A stretch of DNA of 50,184 nt from Desulfovibrio cuneatus DSM 11391 (GTDB taxonomy: Bacteria; Desulfobacterota; Desulfovibrionia; Desulfovibrionales; Desulfovibrionaceae): positions 1 to 50,184 of the forward strand of contig NZ_AUCY01000025.1 in assembly GCF_000430005.1 (NCBI RefSeq), written 5' to 3'. The position numbers and the translations under genes are program-made. Positions 19,511 through 27,907 of the stretch are shown piece by piece. Each line of letters starts with the position of its first letter. Positions within the stretch are counted from its first letter, which is position 1. The notes under the pieces were generated by a model. The model was not told where the DNA came from and made no database searches. It worked only from the letters and a program-made list of their open reading frames with translations.

Positions 19511-20989
19511 ATGGGACGTTTTCACAGCATTGATGAAGTCTACAGTGCACTTTTTGTAGACTTTGATAATATTTTTGCACGCCTTACTGAGCAGGACCCA
19601 GCGTTGGCACGCACTTTTGGTTCCTACCCTCAGCGTTGGCTGCGCTGGATTGAAAGCCATGCCTTGCGTATGATGTATGGCGACAACGTTCGGCGCCGCA
19701 TTTTGAAAAAGGTGTGTTATTTAAACCCGCAGCGTTTTCTTGAATTCCGACCTTATTTTGTACGTACTGGCTTTCATGTGGTAGATTGCGCCGCCCATTC
19801 CAGCAATGGCCGTGCCAACACCAGCGTTCACGTTACCCTGGACTGTCTTGACGTGCTGAACCACTCTGTGCGCTATGACGAAGTTATCCTTCTTTCAGGC
19901 GATGCAGACCTGACTCCGCTTCTGCTCAGGGTGCAGGAACATGCAAAACGCAGCCTTGTGCTTGCCATTGGGTACACCCCGCCCGCGTTTTCTGCTGCCT
20001 GTTCCTGGCGCATTCGGGAAGACTGGTTTATTACTCAAGCCCTTGAAGAATCTCGTTTTGAAGACAGCGAGGCACCTGGGGGGGAGCGTGTAGCCGAAGC
20101 GCGTCATGAAGAGGCCCGCGACCTTCGGCCTGCTGAACCCAAGGCCTTGGCCCCGGTGGAAGCTCCTGCGCCTGCTGCCCCTAAATATGCCCCTGCCCCA
20201 CATGCGCCAGCACCCAGCGCACCCCCTGCTGTGCAGCCTGCACAGCTGAAAAGAAACGTACGGCAAAAAGAAAAAACGGTGGAATTGAATATTCCTGTTT
20301 CCCGCCGTATTCGCCTTGTGGAAGTCATCAAGCAGTTGGTGCTTGAATCCAATGTGCCCATTCCGCTGCCTTCCATTGCCCAGGTGTTGCAGCATGAACA
20401 GGAATCTACCCCCGACTGGTTTGGGGCAGGTACCCTGCGCGAGCTTTTGGACCTTCTCGACCTTACCCCCCTGGCTTTTTCCCATGCCGGGCAAGGGTTT
20501 GTATACGACCCGCAACGCCATGAAAAGCCTGATAATGCCAGCATCCGCAGTGTGTTCAAGCAAAGTCACCCGGAACTGTATGATTTTGCCCTGCGCGTAA
20601 ATCAACTGACAGATGTGCCCATGCTCAAGCCGGAATTGTATGCCCAGCTACTGCAAATGCTTTCAGAAGAATTGGCCGTGAACGGGTATTCCCGCAAGCA
20701 CACTGTGCAGAATATTGAAGACCGCTGCTACGATGAAAGTGTGGGCGTGGATTCAGAACAACTCGGCTTTATTCTGGATGCTATTCAGCAAGGCGGGGCC
20801 ACATTGCCCCCCCGCGCTGCTACGGTAACGGTTGACGTTTTGGAAACAGCCCTTTTGGAACGCGCTACCCAGCTTTGCAGGCAAGCCATGTTGCCGTGCG
20901 GTAAAGACGAAATGCGCCTGTTGCAACAGTGGCTTACCAGCCAGCCTGTTGCCCCAAAACCTGTGCGCCGCCGGACGACTCGCCCGTAA
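19511..20989 (+). CDS. NYN-domain nuclease-like protein with LOTUS (OST-HTH) domain
   Basis: A 492-residue protein in three parts. Residues 1-185 form an NYN (PIN-like) domain: LFVDFDNIFA, SVHVTLDCLDVL and LLSGDADLTPLLLRVQ carry the acidic residues expected of a metal-dependent RNase. Residues about 195-255 are an alanine/proline-rich linker. From about 265 a LOTUS/OST-HTH domain follows (RRIRLVEVIKQLVLE...DWFGAGTLRELLDLLDL...FVYDP). The last 160 residues, helical, may hold a further such module. NYN-LOTUS proteins are thought to bind and cut RNA; the best-known relative of this layout is eukaryotic MARF1. Start ATG follows CAGGAG by six bases. It stands alone after a long gene-free stretch. 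Confidence 0.85.
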   Translation: MGRFHSIDEVYSALFVDFDNIFARLTEQDPALARTFGSYPQRWLRWIESHALRMMYGDNVRRRILKKVCYLNPQRFLEFRPYFVRTGFHVVDCAAHSSNGRANTSVHVTLDCLDVLNHSVRYDEVILLSGDADLTPLLLRVQEHAKRSLVLAIGYTPPAFSAACSWRIREDWFITQALEESRFEDSEAPGGERVAEARHEEARDLRPAEPKALAPVEAPAPAAPKYAPAPHAPAPSAPPAVQPAQLKRNVRQKEKTVELNIPVSRRIRLVEVIKQLVLESNVPIPLPSIAQVLQHEQESTPDWFGAGTLRELLDLLDLTPLAFSHAGQGFVYDPQRHEKPDNASIRSVFKQSHPELYDFALRVNQLTDVPMLKPELYAQLLQMLSEELAVNGYSRKHTVQNIEDRCYDESVGVDSEQLGFILDAIQQGGATLPPRAATVTVDVLETALLERATQLCRQAMLPCGKDEMRLLQQWLTSQPVAPKPVRRRTTRP

Positions 20990-21319
20990 CATACTGTATT
21001 TAATACCTATGCACGCAGCCCCATGGTGTGTGCTTATGCAAGGCATTTGCTGGCACTGGCTGGCAGGTGCCTTGTTGCTTTTGCAGGGGTGGGGCATGGG
21101 TAAGGCAGTTGCAGTCGGTATTATTTTCGTCCTGTTTTTTTAAAACCAATGCAGAATCAGGGGATTTTAGTAAAATATTCAGTGATTTCAGGCGAATGAT
21201 ATTTTCTTTGAAACGCTGGGGAAATAGGGTACTATGCAGGGCGCGGCGGTGCAGTTGGGCTTTATCTGCTGCTCGGTTCTTCTTTTCTACAACATCATGC
21301 CACCAGGTATTTTGCGTAT
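20990..21319. other. Intergenic stretch, no gene seen
   Basis: Apart from being the probable promoter region of the M23 peptidase gene, I see no RNA, repeat or gene-like frame in these 330 bases. Confidence 0.5.
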
Positions 21320-22690
21320 ATGACAACACCTTCTTCTCCTCTTGGGCAATCCTCTCCTTTTGGGCGTAAGCGCAGAATAGTATTATACGGTATCATTGCT
21401 TTGCTGGCCTTTGTTGGGTTCGGCGTGGGCGGCTATATGTATTATGCTGCCAACTACGACCTGGACAGCCCCGCAGTGGACCCTTCTGTGCTGTATTCGG
21501 AACAAACCAACAGTACCGCTGGCGCCACGGTAGACGAAGATTTGGCCCAAACAGAAGAACCTGCTGCCGAAGAACCCCCCACCAATGTGCAGCGCGGGGT
21601 TGTGGGCAAGGGTACCACCGCTGGCAACCTGTTGCAGGAGTGGCTGCCCCCGGCAGACGTGCAGTCGGTTCTTTCTGCCTCGCAAAAAGTGCATTCCCTC
21701 AGCAATATCCGTGTGGGGCAGCCCTTTGAGGTAACCCAAGAAAACGGTGGGCTGACCAAATTTGAATATGAAATTGATGACGACAAAAAACTAGTTGTTT
21801 CAAAGGATGAAAATGATGAATTCAGCGCATGCGTATTGCCCATTGAATACGACGTGCTGCTGGACAGGGTGGAAGGCACCATTGATTCCAGCCTGTTTGA
21901 ATCCATGGCGGCCCTGGGGGAAACCCCTGTGCTGGCGGTGAACCTGGCAGAAATTTTTGCCTGGGAAGTGAACTTTATTCGCGATATCCAGCCCGGCGAC
22001 AGCTTTAAGGTGCTGGTGGAAAAGCGTTTTCGCGATGGAGAATTCAAGGGCTACGGCAAGCTGCTGGCTGCGGAATTTGTGAACCAGGGCAAAAAGTTTG
22101 AAGCCTTTTCCTACAAAGATCAGTTTGGCAAAATAGTGTATTATAATACCAAAGGGGAAAGTGTGCGCCGGGCCTTTTTGAAGGCTCCCCTTTCCTTTTC
22201 CCGCATTACCTCGCGCTTTACCAACAGGCGCTTTCACCCTGTGTTGCAAACCTGGAAGGCACACCCCGCCGTGGATTATGCCGCCCCAACGGGCACCCCG
22301 GTAAAAGCCATTGGCAATGGGCTGGTGGTGTATTCCGGCTGGGGCACAGGGGCTGGTAACTATATCACCCTGAAGCACTCAGGCGGGTATGAATCCATGT
22401 ATTTGCACCTTTCCGGGTTTGCCAGGGGGCTGAAAAAAGGGAAAAAGGTTTCACAGGGTGAGGTTATCGGGTTTGTGGGTAGCACAGGCTATTCCACTGG
22501 GCCGCATCTGGACTTTCGTATGAAACAAAACGGAAAATTCCTGAACCCGGAAAAAAGCCTTTCCCCACGGGCAGAGCCCATTACAGGCAAAGCGTTGCAG
22601 ACCTTTCAGGCCCGCAGTGAACGCCTGCGCGGCTATATTTCTGGCACAAAAAGTTTGACCGAATACAACCGCGAGAAGGATTCTTTGTAA
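21320..22690 (+). CDS. M23-family cell-wall metallopeptidase, membrane-anchored
   Basis: A 456-residue protein with a short cytoplasmic N-terminus, one membrane segment (about residues 17-40), an OapA/LysM-like middle region (VGKGTTAGNLLQEWL...SLSNIRVGQPFEV) and a C-terminal M23 peptidase domain of the MepM type, expected to cut peptidoglycan cross-links in the periplasm. The first zinc motif HxxxD is intact (HPAVDYAAP), as are FHPVL and MYLHLSG. The second motif reads GPHLDF where most members have HLH, so the usual third zinc ligand His is Asp. Variants of this position exist in the family, so activity is uncertain. The gene two bases downstream is probably co-transcribed. Confidence 0.88.
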   Translation: MTTPSSPLGQSSPFGRKRRIVLYGIIALLAFVGFGVGGYMYYAANYDLDSPAVDPSVLYSEQTNSTAGATVDEDLAQTEEPAAEEPPTNVQRGVVGKGTTAGNLLQEWLPPADVQSVLSASQKVHSLSNIRVGQPFEVTQENGGLTKFEYEIDDDKKLVVSKDENDEFSACVLPIEYDVLLDRVEGTIDSSLFESMAALGETPVLAVNLAEIFAWEVNFIRDIQPGDSFKVLVEKRFRDGEFKGYGKLLAAEFVNQGKKFEAFSYKDQFGKIVYYNTKGESVRRAFLKAPLSFSRITSRFTNRRFHPVLQTWKAHPAVDYAAPTGTPVKAIGNGLVVYSGWGTGAGNYITLKHSGGYESMYLHLSGFARGLKKGKKVSQGEVIGFVGSTGYSTGPHLDFRMKQNGKFLNPEKSLSPRAEPITGKALQTFQARSERLRGYISGTKSLTEYNREKDSL

Positions 22691-22692
22691 CC

Positions 22693-23853
22693 ATGAGCAA
22701 CGAACTACTGACGCATAAAGCCCTTGCAGAATTACTTGGCGTTTCGGAAACCACGGTAAAAAGTTATCGCCGCAAGTTTCCTGGCTGTATTCCCGTTGCC
22801 AACCAGGGTAAGCCCATTCGTTTTACGTCGGAAGCAGCCGCGGTGGCCTTGCGCATACGCGACCTGTTTTCCACAGGCATGAGTGTGGAAGAGGTGCGCC
22901 GCCGCCTTGCTTCAGAATTTGCCTGGATTCAGGCCGAAGCGCCTGAAGACAGCCCCCCCCAGGCCGCCAGTGCCCTTGCCAGTGCAGCCATTGCCCCGGA
23001 GCTGACCTTGGGCGTGAGCAACATGGCAAAAAGCATGGTTACCATAACGGGGCAGCAAAAAACTATTCTTGAACGGGTGAAGGGCATTGAATCTGCCCTG
23101 GAAGATATGGGAGTTGCCGGCGTTGCTGTGAGCGAGGAAGAACGCCGCAAAAAAGCCGATGCCGCCCGGTTGAAGGAGGAACGCCTGGAAGCACGCCTGA
23201 CCCAGCTTGATGCCGTTACCCAGGATTTGGCTGGCAGCCTTGCCGTGCTGGCAGACCAGTTTGGCAAGTTTGTGGTAAAGCAACAGGTTCCAAGCCAAGT
23301 AGCCTTTGCGGCTGCGCCTGCGGCCCCTGCTCATGGTACAGAAGCCGTGCCCCGTGCTGCCACAGAGGCGGCTGTGATAATAGCAGAAGACGCTACCGGC
23401 GAGAGAACCCCCACCACGTTGGCCGGAGCCAACCCGGAAACCCCAGGGCCAGAAACGTTGCGTCCGCTGCCTATGGAAGAAGCTGTTGCTGCAGAAGAAC
23501 CGGCACGGTCATTTTTTTCCTTGCGTCTTATTGTACGCTTGCCAGACGGAAGCTATTCCAGTGTGGGGGGCCGCAGCCGGGGGCGTTTTTCCCTGGAAGA
23601 TTTCAAGGCCCTACTGGCCCACCGGTACCCCGCAACCCGGCTTGCCCCCCTGCGTTTTACGGCGGAGAATAATTTTTGGCGTATGCAGGCCACCTTGCCC
23701 GAAGAAGAAGCCCCGGTGCAGCTAGAACTGCTGCTGGAAGAACGCATGACCCACAAAGGCTTTGCCGTGGTGGAAGTGGCTGAACTGAAAATAAGCAACC
23801 GGGCTGTGCATCCTTCGGAAGTGTGCAATCTTATTGACACCCTTGTGGGGTGA
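22693..23853 (+). CDS. Helix-turn-helix (MerR-like N-terminus) protein of unknown function
   Basis: A 386-residue protein starting with a MerR/excisionase-like helix-turn-helix: THKALAELLGVSETTVKSYRRKFPGCIPVANQGKPIRF, then AAAVALRIRDLFSTGMSVEEVRRRL. A helical, probably coiled-coil middle follows (about 130-200, ERVKGIESALEDMG and KADAARLKEERLEARL). After a low-complexity Ala/Pro/Glu linker, a folded C-terminal domain of about 115 residues begins at RSFFSLRLIVRLPDGSYSSVGGRSRGRFSL. I do not know that domain. ATG follows the M23 stop by two bases with AAGGA upstream, so the two are coupled. A DNA-binding role linked to cell-wall work is inference. Confidence 0.75.
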   Translation: MSNELLTHKALAELLGVSETTVKSYRRKFPGCIPVANQGKPIRFTSEAAAVALRIRDLFSTGMSVEEVRRRLASEFAWIQAEAPEDSPPQAASALASAAIAPELTLGVSNMAKSMVTITGQQKTILERVKGIESALEDMGVAGVAVSEEERRKKADAARLKEERLEARLTQLDAVTQDLAGSLAVLADQFGKFVVKQQVPSQVAFAAAPAAPAHGTEAVPRAATEAAVIIAEDATGERTPTTLAGANPETPGPETLRPLPMEEAVAAEEPARSFFSLRLIVRLPDGSYSSVGGRSRGRFSLEDFKALLAHRYPATRLAPLRFTAENNFWRMQATLPEEEAPVQLELLLEERMTHKGFAVVEVAELKISNRAVHPSEVCNLIDTLVG

Positions 23854-23888
23854 GCTCTGTAAAAGCTTTTTCCGTAATGGTAATAAAA

Positions 23889-23920
23889 AATGGGCCAGCA
23901 CTGCAAAGTGTTGGCCCATT
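23889..23920. terminator. Bidirectional hairpin terminator
   Basis: AATGGGCCAGCACT and AGTGTTGGCCCATT pair around a GCAA loop between two converging genes (the HTH gene and ispH). The minus-strand side is followed by TTTTTTATTA. It probably serves ispH best. Confidence 0.8.
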
Positions 23921-23962
23921 GTGCAATGGTCTTAATACTGGCTGCTGCCTGCGTGAAAAACG

Positions 23963-24817
23963 TTACTGCTGCTCCAGCCATTGCCGCATTGCAGCAATGT
24001 GGGCATCCGGGGTGGAAGCCCCGGCGGTAAGCCCCACCACGCTTGCCCCGTGCAGCACATCAGGGGGCATGTCTGCCACTTGTTCCACGTGCACAGTGGC
24101 GGCGCCCTGGGCCTTGGCCACTTCTGCCAGGCGGCGGGTGTTGCCGCTGTTCAGGCCGCCCACCACCACCATAAAATCCACCTGGTTTGCCAGGGCTAGC
24201 ACTTCCTGCTGGCGTTCACGCGTGGCATTGCAAATGGTATGCAGCACAGGGGGGTTGCCCCCGCATTGTTTTTTGACCCAAGCGGCTATTTCTGTAAACG
24301 CTTCCTCGTCTTGCGTGGTTTGAGCGGCCAAAAAATAGCGTTTGCCTTGGGCCAGGGGTAAGCGTTCCAACTCGGTGAGGGACCCAAACACATGGGCGTT
24401 GTGCCCGGCATAGCTCACAAGGCCTTGCACTTCCGGGTGGTCTTCTTCACCATACAAAAGCAGGGTACGGTTTTTGGCAGCTTCTTTGGCAATGGCAAGC
24501 TGAGCTTTTTTCACCTTGGGGCAGGTGGCGTCAATAATGGTGGCCCCAGAAGCTTGCAGTTCTTCCTCCACTTCTTTGGGAATGCCATGGGCACGAATAA
24601 CCACCCTGTCGCCAGGTTGCACTTGTGTTGCCGTGTTCAGGCAAAGAACGCCCTGTTCCTGGTAAGCCTGCATAACCAGCGGGTTGTGAATGATGGGGCC
24701 AAGGGTAATGAGCCTGCCAGGGACGTTCTTTCCCTCTGCCAGAGTCTTGTCCAATTTTTTCAGAGCAAGGCTTACCCCAAGGCAGAAGCCTGCGGTTTTA
24801 GCCTGGAGTACTTTCAT
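23963..24817 (-). CDS. ispH: 4-hydroxy-3-methylbut-2-enyl diphosphate reductase IspH
   Basis: Last enzyme of the MEP isoprenoid pathway, giving IPP and DMAPP from HMBPP. 284 residues, normal for the family. The three [4Fe-4S] cysteines are C12 (AGFCLGV), C99 (DATCPKV) and C196 (TICNATRERQ). Also present are RAHGIPKEVEEE and the C-terminal VGLTAGASTPD. The start overlaps the stop of the upstream dus gene (ATGA), so the pair is translationally coupled. Confidence 0.95.
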   Translation of the reverse strand: MKVLQAKTAGFCLGVSLALKKLDKTLAEGKNVPGRLITLGPIIHNPLVMQAYQEQGVLCLNTATQVQPGDRVVIRAHGIPKEVEEELQASGATIIDATCPKVKKAQLAIAKEAAKNRTLLLYGEEDHPEVQGLVSYAGHNAHVFGSLTELERLPLAQGKRYFLAAQTTQDEEAFTEIAAWVKKQCGGNPPVLHTICNATRERQQEVLALANQVDFMVVVGGLNSGNTRRLAEVAKAQGAATVHVEQVADMPPDVLHGASVVGLTAGASTPDAHIAAMRQWLEQQ

Positions 24818-25911
24818 AGTGCTTCTCCTGCCAGTTGCGTTGTGCGGAAGAATCGTTGCATAATGGCTTCAAAGGCTTCCCAGCTTTCACATTGGGTCAG
24901 TTCCTGGCGTAAAGCCCGTGCCCCGGACAATTGCTTCACATAGCGCGGCACAGCGGTGCGCATTTTTACCAGGGCAGGGGAAAGGCCACTGCGCCCCGGC
25001 TTGCCTGTGCTGTGCAATTGGGCCAGGGTGGCATGGCGGCGAATAATGGTTTCCAGTTCCTTGGGCTGCATGGCAGGTGGCGCTGCACCAGTGGTCAAAG
25101 CTGCTGTATATTGCTGGAAAATTGCCGGGTTGGCCAAAGCCCCACGGGCAAACATAACGCCGTTTACCCCGGTTTGGGCCACGCAGTGCACGGCATCTTG
25201 GGCGGTAAACAAATCGCCACTGGCAATAACAGGAATACGCAGTTCTGTGCGTAGGGTTGCCAGGGCGTCCCACTGGGCCACACCGGTAAACGCCTGTTTG
25301 GCAGAGCGCGGGTGCAGGGTTACCCAGGCTGCACCCATGGCTTCCAGTTCTTTTGCCAGGGCAAGAAATACCTGTTCCCCATCACGCCAGCCAAGGCGCA
25401 GTTTAAAGCCCACGCTGCCAGGTTCTGCTGCCTGCACCATGGCCTTTGCCACCTGCAAGGCGTTGGGAATGTCTTGGAGCATGGCAGAACCAGCCCCGGT
25501 TTTGGTGACCTTGGGTACAGAGCAGCCCATGTTCAGGTCAAAGTAGCGATAGCCCCTGGCCCGCAATTCTTCCACGGCAGGGCCAAGAAACGCCGCCTCA
25601 TTACCAAAAAGCTGCACCACCAGGGGCGTGTCTTGGGGCAAGGTCTGCAACAACGCTTCCGTGCCGGAAAGGGCCGCTTCACGCGCTTTTGCTCCCTTGG
25701 CTTGCAGTCCGTATATAAGGCCCTTGGCGCTGACCATTTCCGTGCAGGTAATGGCGGCCCCCAGTTCCCGGCACAGCAGGCGAAAAGGCAGGTCGGTGTA
25801 CCCGGCCAACGGGGCCAGCCAGGGCAGGCCAGGGGCAATGGTCAGGCCAGCGGCAGTGGTGCAGGATTGGGAGAGTAGGGGGGACGTATGGCTTGTGGCT
25901 GGTGATGTCAT
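24814..25911 (-). CDS. dus: tRNA-dihydrouridine synthase
   Basis: FMN-dependent TIM-barrel enzyme that reduces uridines in tRNA. Motifs in order: LAPLAGYTDLPFRLLCRELGA, CTEMVSAKG, LVVQLFGNE, the active-site loop FDLNMGCSVPKVTKTGAG (Cys), VGFKLRLGW, TLHPRSAKQAFTG, IASGDL and GVMFARGALANP. About 365 residues from MTSPATS. The start is uncertain because no good binding site is visible; a downstream start near LTIAPGLP is possible. Which uridine it modifies cannot be read off; the sequence is closest to the DusB-like group in my judgement. Co-transcribed with ispH. Confidence 0.92.
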   Translation of the reverse strand: MTSPATSHTSPLLSQSCTTAAGLTIAPGLPWLAPLAGYTDLPFRLLCRELGAAITCTEMVSAKGLIYGLQAKGAKAREAALSGTEALLQTLPQDTPLVVQLFGNEAAFLGPAVEELRARGYRYFDLNMGCSVPKVTKTGAGSAMLQDIPNALQVAKAMVQAAEPGSVGFKLRLGWRDGEQVFLALAKELEAMGAAWVTLHPRSAKQAFTGVAQWDALATLRTELRIPVIASGDLFTAQDAVHCVAQTGVNGVMFARGALANPAIFQQYTAALTTGAAPPAMQPKELETIIRRHATLAQLHSTGKPGRSGLSPALVKMRTAVPRYVKQLSGARALRQELTQCESWEAFEAIMQRFFRTTQLAGEAL

Positions 25912-26206
25912 TGTGTATAAAATGAGTCTGGGTTGTTCTGTGCAGATGCATGCGCGGGCGCTGTGCAGAAAAAGCACATGGAGGGTTTTCTTGATTTATA
26001 ACGGGCTGCGCGCTATGAAGCTGCACTGCCAACAAGAAGGGAAGAAGGGCACACCGTTGTGTGATCTTCCTTTCACAAGGGAATACATGGGCTTTTTCAG
26101 CCTGCAAGTCAACAGGTGGGCAGGCAACTGCTTGCTGCATTTCACCCTATTTCACTGTTTTTAGCCATGCTATACGCAGTGCTACCAGCACTGCCACAGG
26201 ATATTT

Positions 26207-26986
26207 ATGAGCCGTCTTTCATTTAATTATGCCCAGGAACGTTGCGTGCGCCTTGCAGGCAAGGCCATGCAATCAACAGATATGATATACCCTGGTGCGC
26301 GCATTGGCGTGGCGGTTTCAGGCGGGGTGGATAGCTGGGTGCTGTTGCAAGTGCTCAAAATTCGGCAGCGCATTGTGCCGTTCCATTTTGATATTATGGC
26401 CCTGCACGTAAACCCCGGCTTTGATGTTACCAGCCATGCCCCCCTGTTACCCTGGGTGCAGGCCAATGGCGTTGCCGCCCACGTGGAAGTGACAGACCAT
26501 GGCCCGCGCGGGCACAGCCCGGAAAACCGCAACCGCTCGGCCTGTTTTTATTGCGCCATGCTGCGGCGCAAGCGTCTTTTTGGCCTGTGCACCCATTATG
26601 GCCTTACCCACCTGGCCTTTGGGCACAATGCAGATGATTTGGTTTCCACCTTTTTCATGAACATGTTCCAGGGTGGCCGGGTGGACGGCATGAGCATGAA
26701 GGAGCCGTTTTTTGGCGGGGCGCTTATGGTTATTCGCCCCCTGATGCTGGTGGAAAAAAAGCTCATTATTAAGGCGGCCAAAACGTGGGAGTTGCCCGTG
26801 TGGAGCAACCCTTGCCCTTCCGCCATGAATGGCACGCGGCGCAGCAGCGTACTGGAAGATGTGGAGAATTTGTGCCGGGAGCATAAGGAACGCAAGAAAA
26901 ATATTTTCAATGCCCTGTGCCGCTGGCAGCATGGCCTGCACCTGGCTGCGGGTAAGCAGGCCGGGCCAGAGGCAGAGGAAGAGTAG
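26207..26986 (+). CDS. TtcA-like tRNA thiolation enzyme (PP-loop ATPase)
   Basis: A 259-residue adenylating PP-loop protein. The ATP motif reads VAVSGGVDSWVLL (residues 35-47), followed by HVNPGF. It has a CxxC at C113/C116 (SACFYC), GHNADD, and a further Cys at 203 (WSNPCPS). This three-cysteine pattern is that of TtcA, which holds an Fe-S cluster and makes 2-thiocytidine-32 in tRNA. TtcA itself usually has SGGKDS, so this is a TtcA/TilS-family member whose exact product I would leave open. ATG is preceded by AGGA. It stands alone and is followed by hairpin repeat R2. Confidence 0.85.
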   Translation: MSRLSFNYAQERCVRLAGKAMQSTDMIYPGARIGVAVSGGVDSWVLLQVLKIRQRIVPFHFDIMALHVNPGFDVTSHAPLLPWVQANGVAAHVEVTDHGPRGHSPENRNRSACFYCAMLRRKRLFGLCTHYGLTHLAFGHNADDLVSTFFMNMFQGGRVDGMSMKEPFFGGALMVIRPLMLVEKKLIIKAAKTWELPVWSNPCPSAMNGTRRSSVLEDVENLCREHKERKKNIFNALCRWQHGLHLAAGKQAGPEAEEE

Positions 26987-27001
26987 TTCCTGTCTTTTAT
27001 C

Positions 27002-27072
27002 GGGGAGGGCGCTGTCCCCCAGTCCTTCTGCACGGGACATGACGCCCTTTGCCCCCCATTTGTGCAGAAGAC
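27002..27072. repeat. Modular GC-rich hairpin repeat, partial copy R2
   Basis: Begins GGGGAGGGCGCTGTCCCCC, continues GGGACATGACGCCC and then CCCCCCATTT, matching the first half of R1 in order. After CCCATTT the sequence is GTGCAGAA (27062-27069), which pairs with TTCTGCAC at 27026-27033. The second half of the module is missing. Confidence 0.65.
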
Positions 27073-27112
27073 AAAATTGGGCATTGCGGTGCCTTGGGCG
27101 GTGAGCACACCA

Positions 27113-27141
27113 TAAAAAAACCCCTGCAAGCAGGGGTTTTT
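27113..27141 (-). terminator. Rho-independent terminator after dsrC
   Basis: AACCCCTGC-AA-GCAGGGGTT is followed by a run of seven T on the minus strand, 24 bases after the dsrC stop. Confidence 0.88.
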
Positions 27142-27164
27142 GAAAAGCATGTACTGCGAAAGTC

Positions 27165-27482
27165 TTATACGCAGCCAGTGGGCTTGGGCAGGCCAGCCAT
27201 TTTACAGGCGCCTTTACCAGGACCAGAGGGGAACAGCTCGTACACTTCTTTCAGCTTAAAGCCAGTGTTCTTGGAAAGGATACGCACCATAGGAGCGATG
27301 CCGTTCTTCTTGTAGTAATCTTGCAGGAAGTCCAAGATTTTCTGGTGATCAGGGGAGATTTCGCTGATGCCTTCGGAGTCTTTTACATACTCCATCCACT
27401 CTGGGCACCAGTCGTCGAAACGCAACAGGAAACCGTCTTCATCCACTTCGAACGATTTACCCTTGTAGGATACATCTGCCAT
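27165..27482 (-). CDS. dsrC: DsrC, sulfur-carrier protein of dissimilatory sulfite reduction
   Basis: DsrC takes sulfur from sulfite at DsrAB as a trisulfide on its C-terminal arm and passes it to the membrane DsrMKJOP complex. This 105-residue protein keeps the whole arm: ELFPSGPGKGACKMAG then LPKPTGCV, with cysteines at 93 and 104, the spacing and numbering of functional DsrC. TusE-type relatives lack the first Cys, so this is the dissimilatory form. AAGGAGG stands before the ATG. As is usual for dsrC in this group, it is a single-gene unit away from dsrAB, with its own strong terminator. It is the best marker of the host's lifestyle. Confidence 0.96.
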   Translation of the reverse strand: MADVSYKGKSFEVDEDGFLLRFDDWCPEWMEYVKDSEGISEISPDHQKILDFLQDYYKKNGIAPMVRILSKNTGFKLKEVYELFPSGPGKGACKMAGLPKPTGCV

Positions 27483-27907
27483 CGTGTCCTCCTTGGACTA
27501 GTATAGCGGTGCGTTATACATACATGGCCTGGGGCCGAAAGGCACCAAGCATCTTTCCAGCAGCACGACACTGCTTGCTTTTCTATTATGGCGTGCCACC
27601 ACAAACCCTGTTCCCATGCCCACACAGTGTGCATGGCTGCCCTTTTGGCAGTGGCCGTTCTAGCACCCCACAAAAAAGTGGAGCGTGTCTGCACACCCCT
27701 TCTTCAGTAAGGCGTTACCGAGACTATCTATACCCCATGCCTGCTGAATTTGCAAGGGGAGGCATAAGGAAATACGCAGGCTTTATGGAGTGTTTTTTAC
27801 CCAGCTCCTAATTTTGGCGCTTGTATGCTACTGCCTGTGTACTGTGCCATAAAAAACTGGCGTACCCTGGTAAGCGCCTTTCCCCGCCCATGCTGCGGCC
27901 GGGGCCG
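27483..27907. other. Intergenic stretch upstream of dsrC, no gene seen
   Basis: These 425 bases hold the promoter region of dsrC and the end region of the CBS-ACT gene. Frames in it lack binding sites and gene-like composition. Confidence 0.5.
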
